Part shown: one piece after another, positions 15,505 to 19,634 of the stretch
How positions within the stretch are numbered: position 1 is the stretch's first letter
Layout of the letters: each line of letters begins with the position of its first letter
Assembly (NCBI GenBank): GCA_035539855.1
Contig: DATLHO010000282.1
Span: 1-19,634 of the forward strand
DNA: 19,634 bases
Direction of reading: 5' to 3'
Source: DATLHO01 sp035539855
GTDB taxonomy: Bacteria; Bacteroidota; Ignavibacteria; OLB7
Made by a program: the position numbers and the translations under genes
The notes under the pieces: generated by a model
The model's input: only the letters and a program-made list of their open reading frames with translations
Told to the model about the DNA's origin: nothing
Database searches by the model: none

Positions 15505-15510
15505 AAGATA
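15505..15510 (-). promoter_or_regulatory. Probable -7/-10 box of the DUF2339 gene
   Basis: TATCTT on the minus strand, continued as TATCTTGG, lies 36 bases before the GTG start at 15469. Confidence 0.4.
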
Positions 15511-15520
15511 ATCCCCTTCC

Positions 15521-16078
15521 CTAAGCCCCCTCCCCCTGCCCCCACAAACAACTCAACGCCTCCTCCTTGATCTCCGGCGGCGACGACGGGTGATCGAGCA
15601 CACCGCGGAGCACTCCGAGGAATACACAGTAGCGCATCGTGCCACGCGATTCGTTCAGAATGCGATTGACCATCCAGATCGTCAATGGCGCCGGCGCGCG
15701 CCGGATCGACTCGACGAGGAACGATTCGTAGCCGGGGAGGCTCTCGAGCGTTCTGACGAGGGGACCGGGCGTGCCGAGGTCATAGCGGGCATCGAAGCGC
15801 GTCGGACTGGCGAAGCGCTCGATGAACTCGAGGATCATCGGCGCGGCCTCGGCCGTCGGCAGCAGCGCGAGGTGCGCGCAGAGCTCGCGCAGCGTCTCCT
15901 TGCCGCGCGCCATCCGATTCCACGGATCGAAGTCGCTCTCGGTCAGCTCGTCGAGCGCGGTTCGCAGCTCCTCGGCCGGAAGGGGATCCTCCGTCACTTT
16001 CTGCAGGAGCCGTCCGCGCCGGCTCAGCCTCGCGCCACGTGCCAGCTCACCGTCGCTATCTCGAAGACCGCCGCTCAT
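15521..16078 (-). CDS. Unrecognised 185-aa protein
   Basis: I do not recognise a family. The protein appears soluble and mostly helical, without a signal peptide or membrane helix. It has a basic N-terminal stretch (RLSRRGRLLQKV) and acidic helices (LPAEELRTALDELTESDFDPWNRM near 33-56). PMILEFIERFASPTRFDARYDLG is near 79, and a helical C-terminal half contains IWMVNRILNESRGTMRYCVFLGVLRGVLDHPS. The C-terminal helices with PPEIKEEALSCLW resemble HEAT-like or immunity-type proteins, but only loosely. The ATG at 16078 is preceded by a weak GCGAGG. It lies 51 bases upstream of the DUF2339 GTG on the same strand; that gene has its own promoter box, so co-transcription is uncertain. Coding is supported by length, codon-position GC bias and intergenic fit. 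Confidence 0.65.
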   Translation of the reverse strand: MSGGLRDSDGELARGARLSRRGRLLQKVTEDPLPAEELRTALDELTESDFDPWNRMARGKETLRELCAHLALLPTAEAAPMILEFIERFASPTRFDARYDLGTPGPLVRTLESLPGYESFLVESIRRAPAPLTIWMVNRILNESRGTMRYCVFLGVLRGVLDHPSSPPEIKEEALSCLWGQGEGA

Positions 16079-16328
16079 GCATCGCCTCGCTCATCGTCTC
16101 GTTCGTCGGTTCCCGGTATCCGCCACTCCCGGAATGCAGCGCGATCCCCGTGCCGGAAGCGGGCGGGGGGCCGGGTCCGGACTAACAAACCCGCGGCGCT
16201 CCGTGTTGCCGGACTACACACGCCGAGGACCCGTATCGATCCCAGTAGCTCCGTCGTACCATGTGCGCCGCCGTGCTCCGCTCAGCGTGAGCGGGCTCGC
16301 GACGCCGCGACGATACCAGCGCTTCACA

Positions 16329-17753
16329 ATGGGGATCAATCCGACACGGGTCGCGATACTCGGCGGCGGACTCGCCGGCTGCGTGCTTGCACGACGCATC
16401 GGCGCGATGCGCCGCATCGAGGTCGATCTGCTCGAGCGCCGATCACGCCTCGGCGGATCGCATGCGAGCACCGCGATCGACGGCGCGCTGTTCGACAGCT
16501 CCGCCACGCTCTTCGGACTTCACCATCCGCTCTTCGCGATGTTCCCGGGCCTCGCCGAGCGCTTCGTCGAGGTCGAGCACAATCCGCGCATCCTCTCGCC
16601 ATCCGGCGCGATCGATGATTCGCCGCCCACCCCTGAGAGCTACATCGTCCGCCACGGCGCGAGGGCGACCGCGCGTGCCGCGCTCGATCTGCTCGCGGCG
16701 AAGGCACGGCATCGGCCGCGCGCGAGCGTGCCGGAGTTCGTGCGCTATTACCTGGGCGAGACGCTGTACCGGCAGAGCGGTCTGCGCGAGTATCTCGAGC
16801 GTCTGTTCGTCGTGCCGGAGCGCGAGCTCGACCTCGCGTTCGCGAGCGATCGCCTGATCGCGCTGGCCGAGTCCGCATCGGTCGGGCGCAACCTCGTCGC
16901 GATGCTCCGTCGCGCGGTCGGTCACGGCGGCGATCCCGAGCCGTGGCGCTGCTACGTGCGGCCGCGCGAGGGCTTCGACGTCGTCTACCGGCACATCGCC
17001 GAAGACCTGCGGCTCGAGGGCGTCACCGTCCGGCTCGGCGCGACCGTCGAGGCGATCGAGCGCGTCGGAGGCGGCTTCGACGTGACCGCCGGCGGCCGCA
17101 CGCGACGCTACGACAGAATCATCTCCACGCTCCCGACGCAGACCACCGCGACCGCCATGGGCATCGCCGCACAGGCGGGCGCCTCGCCGATCGAGCACGC
17201 GTCGCTCGTGACGCTGTTCTATCGACTGCGCGGCGGCATCGCCGAGCCCGGACAGTTCTTCTACAACTTCACGCGGCACGGACGCTGGCGGCGGATCGTG
17301 GTGCTCTCGCGCTACTACGGGCGCGTCGATGGCGAGCACTACTTCATCGTCGAAGGAGTTCGCCAGTCGGTCGATCGGGAGAGTCTGGAGGAGGTGGCGT
17401 GGGATTTCGAGCGGCAGCTTCCGACACTGCGCTTTCTCGACGGCGTCGCGCGCCGCGTGGGCGGCGTCGTCCTGGAGAACCACTGGCCGCTGGCGCGCAT
17501 CGGACAGTACGAGAGGATCGCCGCGCTCGAGCGATCGATTCGCTCGCGCGGCGTCGACCTCGCCGGTCCGCAGGGAACGCTGCGCTATCGAAGCTCGCAG
17601 GAGATGGTCGACTCGACCCAGCGCCTCGTCGCGCGCCTCGACCTGCGCGGCGACGGCGATGACGACTCCCGTCACGGCGACCACGGCAGCATGCCGCACG
17701 GCGCCGCCGACGCCGACGCGCGCGTGCTGCGACTGGCGCGCGGGGGCGCGTGA
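16329..17753 (+). CDS. FAD-dependent amine oxidase / protoporphyrinogen oxidase-like protein
   Basis: The 474-residue protein starts with a Rossmann dinucleotide-binding motif (RVAILGGGLAGCVLARRI, G12-x-G14-x-x-G17), followed by acidic E37 and LGG at 41-43. This is the GxGxxG...E...R..LGG pattern of FAD-linked amine oxidases. PREGFDVVYRHIAEDL lies near 213, and a second FAD-contacting region VTVRLGATVEAIERVGGGFDV follows near 234-254, then YDRIISTLPTQTT. The substrate cannot be told; protoporphyrinogen-oxidase-like or UDP-galactopyranose-mutase-like FAD proteins are the nearest recollections. The ATG at 16329 places the Rossmann strand at the very N-terminus, as usual; longer forms are disordered and Arg-rich. 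The last 35 residues are an unusual Asp/His/Gly-rich tail. It ends six bases from the convergent sensor gene. Confidence 0.82.
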   Translation: MGINPTRVAILGGGLAGCVLARRIGAMRRIEVDLLERRSRLGGSHASTAIDGALFDSSATLFGLHHPLFAMFPGLAERFVEVEHNPRILSPSGAIDDSPPTPESYIVRHGARATARAALDLLAAKARHRPRASVPEFVRYYLGETLYRQSGLREYLERLFVVPERELDLAFASDRLIALAESASVGRNLVAMLRRAVGHGGDPEPWRCYVRPREGFDVVYRHIAEDLRLEGVTVRLGATVEAIERVGGGFDVTAGGRTRRYDRIISTLPTQTTATAMGIAAQAGASPIEHASLVTLFYRLRGGIAEPGQFFYNFTRHGRWRRIVVLSRYYGRVDGEHYFIVEGVRQSVDRESLEEVAWDFERQLPTLRFLDGVARRVGGVVLENHWPLARIGQYERIAALERSIRSRGVDLAGPQGTLRYRSSQEMVDSTQRLVARLDLRGDGDDDSRHGDHGSMPHGAADADARVLRLARGGA

Positions 17754-17759
17754 TCGGCG

Positions 17760-18206
17760 TCAGTCAGCCGGGCCGGCGCCAGGGCCTTGACGCATCGGTC
17801 CGCCGCGCATGCCGCGACCGCCGGGACCGGGTCCGCGGGGACCGTGACCGGGGCGCGCCTGGCGCATGATCCGGTCGACGCGCTCGAGCTGCTCGGGCGT
17901 GAGCACGGTCGCGAGCTCGGCGCGCGTGGAGTCGAGGATGCGACGGCCCCGGGCGCCGGAGCTGTCCATGTGCTGTCGCATGCGCGCGGCAGAGCGCTGC
18001 AGGATTTCGTGGACGGCGGCGGCCTGCGCCTCGTCGGTCGGGCCGATCGCCTCCTCGATGTGGCGCGTGAAGCCCTGCTCCGAGCGGAAGTATCCGACAC
18101 GCTCGAAACGGCGCTCCGCCAGCCACGCGTTGAGCACGCCGCCGAGCAGCATTCCGATGAGCAGCGTCGAGCCGAGGATCAGCGCCGATTTCACACGTGT
18201 GGTCAT
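17760..18206 (-). CDS. Membrane-anchored periplasmic metal/stress sensor, CnrX/Spy-like
   Basis: The 148-residue protein has one N-terminal transmembrane helix (about 7-26). A helical periplasmic domain (about 30-118) with the LTPEQLERVDRIM motif typical of the Spy/CpxP/ZraP and metal-resistance (PF13801) families follows. It ends in a Gly/Pro/Arg/Met-rich tail (GPRGPGPGGRGMRGGPMRQG). Possible metal ligands include H49, H66, M76, H79, M80 and H121. CnrX-type proteins keep the anti-sigma factor of their operon inactive or active according to periplasmic metal (family knowledge). Here it follows sigma and anti-sigma genes on the same strand by 36 bases, the same three-part set (inference). The ATG at 18206 is directly preceded by a GTG (18209) that could also be used; GAGG lies upstream. 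Confidence 0.75.
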   Translation of the reverse strand: MTTRVKSALILGSTLLIGMLLGGVLNAWLAERRFERVGYFRSEQGFTRHIEEAIGPTDEAQAAAVHEILQRSAARMRQHMDSSGARGRRILDSTRAELATVLTPEQLERVDRIMRQARPGHGPRGPGPGGRGMRGGPMRQGPGAGPAD

Positions 18207-18242
18207 CACGTCAGGTGCCTCGAATGTGCAGTGGGGGAGCGA

Positions 18243-18659
18243 TCAATCCGATTCTATCGCGAGCGCGTCCTCGAGCGTCACCGTCGGAAGACCGAAGATC
18301 GATTCGATCACCGAGGAGCTGACCTCGAAGTCCTGGTAGTGCGCGATGTTCAGCGCGCCGAACAGCACCGCCGCGATCAGGCTCGCGATCGCGGCACGAC
18401 GGAAGACCCATCCGAGCGCGCGGTACAGCGCGTCGTCGCCGCTTGCGGCAGGATCGAGCCGCTCGAGGACACGGTCCGCGAACCCGAGCGAGAACGACTC
18501 CGCCCGGCTCGCGCGCATCGCATCGCGCATCGAGCGCAGCGACGCGAGCCGCTCGCGCAGCTCGGCGTCGGCAGCCAGCCGCGCTTCGAGCGCGCGGGCC
18601 TCCTGCGCCGAGCACTCGCCCTCGAGGAAGCGAAGCAGGTGTTCGCGGTCGTCAGTCAT
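18243..18659 (-). CDS. Anti-sigma factor, single-pass membrane protein
   Basis: The 138-residue protein begins MTDDREHLLRFLEGECSAQEARALEARLAADAELRERL, the usual anti-sigma start of short helices that grip the sigma factor. One transmembrane helix (about 88-107) and a short periplasmic end (108-138) follow. There is no HxxxCxxC zinc-binding motif, so it is not a ZAS-type anti-sigma factor. The start codon overlaps the stop of the sigma gene in an ATGA, indicating translational coupling. It should hold the ECF sigma factor at the membrane until a periplasmic signal arrives, possibly through the sensor encoded next. The assignment rests on topology and context more than on sequence family. Confidence 0.8.
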   Translation of the reverse strand: MTDDREHLLRFLEGECSAQEARALEARLAADAELRERLASLRSMRDAMRASRAESFSLGFADRVLERLDPAASGDDALYRALGWVFRRAAIASLIAAVLFGALNIAHYQDFEVSSSVIESIFGLPTVTLEDALAIESD

Positions 18660-19237
18660 TGCAGTTCTCCATCGATCTTCGGGTTGAGCTCGGCCAGATG
18701 CGGCTCGAGCTTCTCGAGCGCGCGCGATAGTCGCGACATCACCGTTCCCTGCGGCACGCCGAGCATCTCGGCCGTCTCCTTCGTCGAATATCCCTCCATC
18801 ACACGCAGCACGACGATCGCCCTGTGCTCCGGCGCGAGCGTCGTCAGCGCCCGCTGCACGAGCGTCGCGCGCTCGCGCTCGTCGATCGCGACGGATCCGT
18901 GAACGGTCGGGTGATCGATCTCGCGATCGCCATCGCGGCTGAGGAAGCGCTCGCTCCACGTGCGCCGTCGCCTGATCGCCTTGAGCGACTGGTTGATGGC
19001 GATGCGCGTCAGGTACGTTCCGACCGACGACTCGCCGCGGAACGAATCGAGCGCGCCGAAGAACCGGATGAACGTCTCCTGTCCGACGTCGTCGGCGTCG
19101 GCGCCGCGGCCGAGCATGCCGACGACGGTCGCGGCGACCTTCGCCTCGTAGCGCTCGACGAGGACGCCGAACGCATCGCGCTCGCCGCGGCGCGCACGCT
19201 CGATCAGTTCCTCGTCGGTCGGTGTCGGGTTCGGCAT
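18656..19237 (-). CDS. ECF (RpoE-like) RNA polymerase sigma factor
   Basis: The 193-residue protein has both ECF sigma domains. Sigma2 covers residues 8-92, with DADDVGQETFIRFFGALDSF at 47-66 (core-binding 2.2) and YLTRIAINQSLKAIRRRR at 75-92. Sigma4 spans about 130-176, with the helix-turn-helix STKETAEMLGVPQGTVMSRLSRALEKL at 151-177. A linker joins them and no extra C-terminal domain is present. It directs RNA polymerase to envelope or metal-stress genes (inference). The ATG at 19237 gives a conventional ECF N-terminus. A GTG at 19270 would add 11 residues, is preceded by GGGACGG and would also lie downstream of the candidate promoter, so it is not excluded. The anti-sigma gene overlaps its stop. 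Confidence 0.92.
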   Translation of the reverse strand: MPNPTPTDEELIERARRGERDAFGVLVERYEAKVAATVVGMLGRGADADDVGQETFIRFFGALDSFRGESSVGTYLTRIAINQSLKAIRRRRTWSERFLSRDGDREIDHPTVHGSVAIDERERATLVQRALTTLAPEHRAIVVLRVMEGYSTKETAEMLGVPQGTVMSRLSRALEKLEPHLAELNPKIDGELQ

Positions 19238-19294
19238 CGGCGCAGTCGGTTCAGAATCGCGGCGGCCCACCGGCCCGTCCCGCTTCGTCCAGGA

Positions 19295-19323
19295 TTAGAT
19301 CACACCATCGGCCGGATCATTCC
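19295..19323 (-). promoter_or_regulatory. Candidate ECF-sigma promoter of the sigma operon
   Basis: On the minus strand, GGAATGATCC (19323 to 19314) is followed at promoter-like spacing by GATCTAA (19301 to 19295). It matches position for position a second site at 19411-19439 that faces the other way. GGAAT-type -35 elements with a short -10 are usual for ECF sigma factors. Predicted transcription would begin near 19289, upstream of both possible sigma starts. Confidence 0.6.
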
Positions 19324-19410
19324 CGCGTCGGACAATTTGTTCGAACGATCGACCGGATGTTTCCGTGCCGCTGACGTCGGGCCGAACACGAAGAGATTCT
19401 CCGCAGCGAT

Positions 19411-19439
19411 GGAATGATCCTCTCGATGCCCGGATCAAA
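19411..19439 (+). promoter_or_regulatory. Candidate ECF-sigma promoter of the divergent exported-protein gene
   Basis: GGAATGATCC (19411-19420) and GATCAAA (19433-19439) share the same spacing as the site at 19323-19295. The intervening CGATG (19424-19428) is conserved too. Transcription would begin near 19445, giving a leader of about 70 bases before the ATG at 19516. Confidence 0.6.
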
Positions 19440-19515
19440 CCGCCGTGAACGACCCGCAGCCTCGCGGCTCGGGTCATCGACAGACGTCACTTACACTTCT
19501 TCGACGGAGACAACG

Positions 19516-19634
19516 ATGAACAGGAATTCGCACCGCGGGCTGCTCCTTGCACTGCTGATGGCCGGGCTCGTCTCGATCGCGCCGAGCGCGTTCGCCCAGC
19601 GTGGAGGCGGACCCGGCGGAATGCGCGGAGGCGG
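19516..19634 (+). CDS. Exported Gly/Arg-rich protein (partial, cut by window end)
   Basis: Only the first 39 codons are visible. A clear Sec signal peptide (MNRNSHRGLLLALLMAGLVS, then IAPSAFA|Q) is followed by a Gly/Arg/Met-rich stretch, QRGGGPGGMRGG. GGAGA lies five bases before the ATG. A Gly-rich start after the signal peptide is common in Spy/CpxP-like periplasmic proteins and resembles the tail of the CnrX-like sensor in this window. The family cannot be fixed from the visible part. It is divergent from the sigma operon and carries a matching upstream motif, so it is a likely target of that sigma factor. Confidence 0.7.
   Translation, partial: MNRNSHRGLLLALLMAGLVSIAPSAFAQRGGGPGGMRGG

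Noticed and set aside
14105..15511. 468-codon plus-strand ORF opposite DUF2339
   Set aside because: The translation is Arg/Glu-rich low complexity with repeats, being the antisense of the minisatellites.
16079..16328. Promoters for the FAD gene and the unrecognised gene
   Set aside because: This 250-base divergent gap must contain promoters, but only weak partial matches (such as TAGCTC near 16242) were seen, so none is called.

Overview
The window is GC-rich bacterial chromosome, densely coded on both strands. The best guess is a member of the FCB group, most likely Gemmatimonadota or a GC-rich relative (inference). Three observations point there. Two secreted proteins end in type IX secretion (T9SS) type A sorting domains. 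The heme A synthase is of the Bacteroidota-like kind. Seven gene starts are preceded by a TAnnTT element like the -7 box of Bacteroidota-type promoters, and several of those genes lack a visible Shine-Dalgarno. No rRNA, tRNA, CRISPR array, phage gene or transposase was seen.

Layout, left to right. Positions 1-1662 (minus) hold the start of a DUF1501-type Tat-exported protein preceded by its usual partner, a DUF1800 protein. Divergent from this is a membrane-anchored metallophosphoesterase (1855-3051, plus). A 319-base gene-free stretch follows, carrying a 178-bp palindromic REP/MITE-like element. Next come heme A synthase and an ElaA-type acetyltransferase as a minus-strand operon (4996 to 3371). 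Divergent from it is a GyrI-like effector-binding protein (5212-5712). A 370-base gene-free leader (5713-6082) has tandem hairpins, a 16-bp palindrome and a probable promoter. It precedes a 1656-residue T9SS cargo protein (6083-11053) and a second T9SS cargo with FG-GAP-type calcium loops (11193-12752). Convergent to these is a large polytopic DUF2339 protein with minisatellite-like repeats in its linker (15469 to 12755). Then come an unrecognised 185-residue protein (minus) and a FAD-dependent amine-oxidase/protoporphyrinogen-oxidase-like protein (plus).

The right end is the most coherent regulatory unit. A minus-strand operon encodes an ECF sigma factor, a single-pass anti-sigma factor (ATGA overlap with the sigma gene) and a membrane-anchored CnrX/Spy-like periplasmic sensor. 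This resembles the CnrYXH metal/envelope-stress layout. Divergent to it starts an exported Gly/Arg-rich protein, cut by the window end. A matching two-part motif, GGAATGATCC followed at fixed spacing by GATCnAA, lies upstream of both transcription units, each copy pointing outward. This is a candidate promoter pair for the encoded sigma factor, and would make the sigma operon autoregulated and the divergent gene its direct target.
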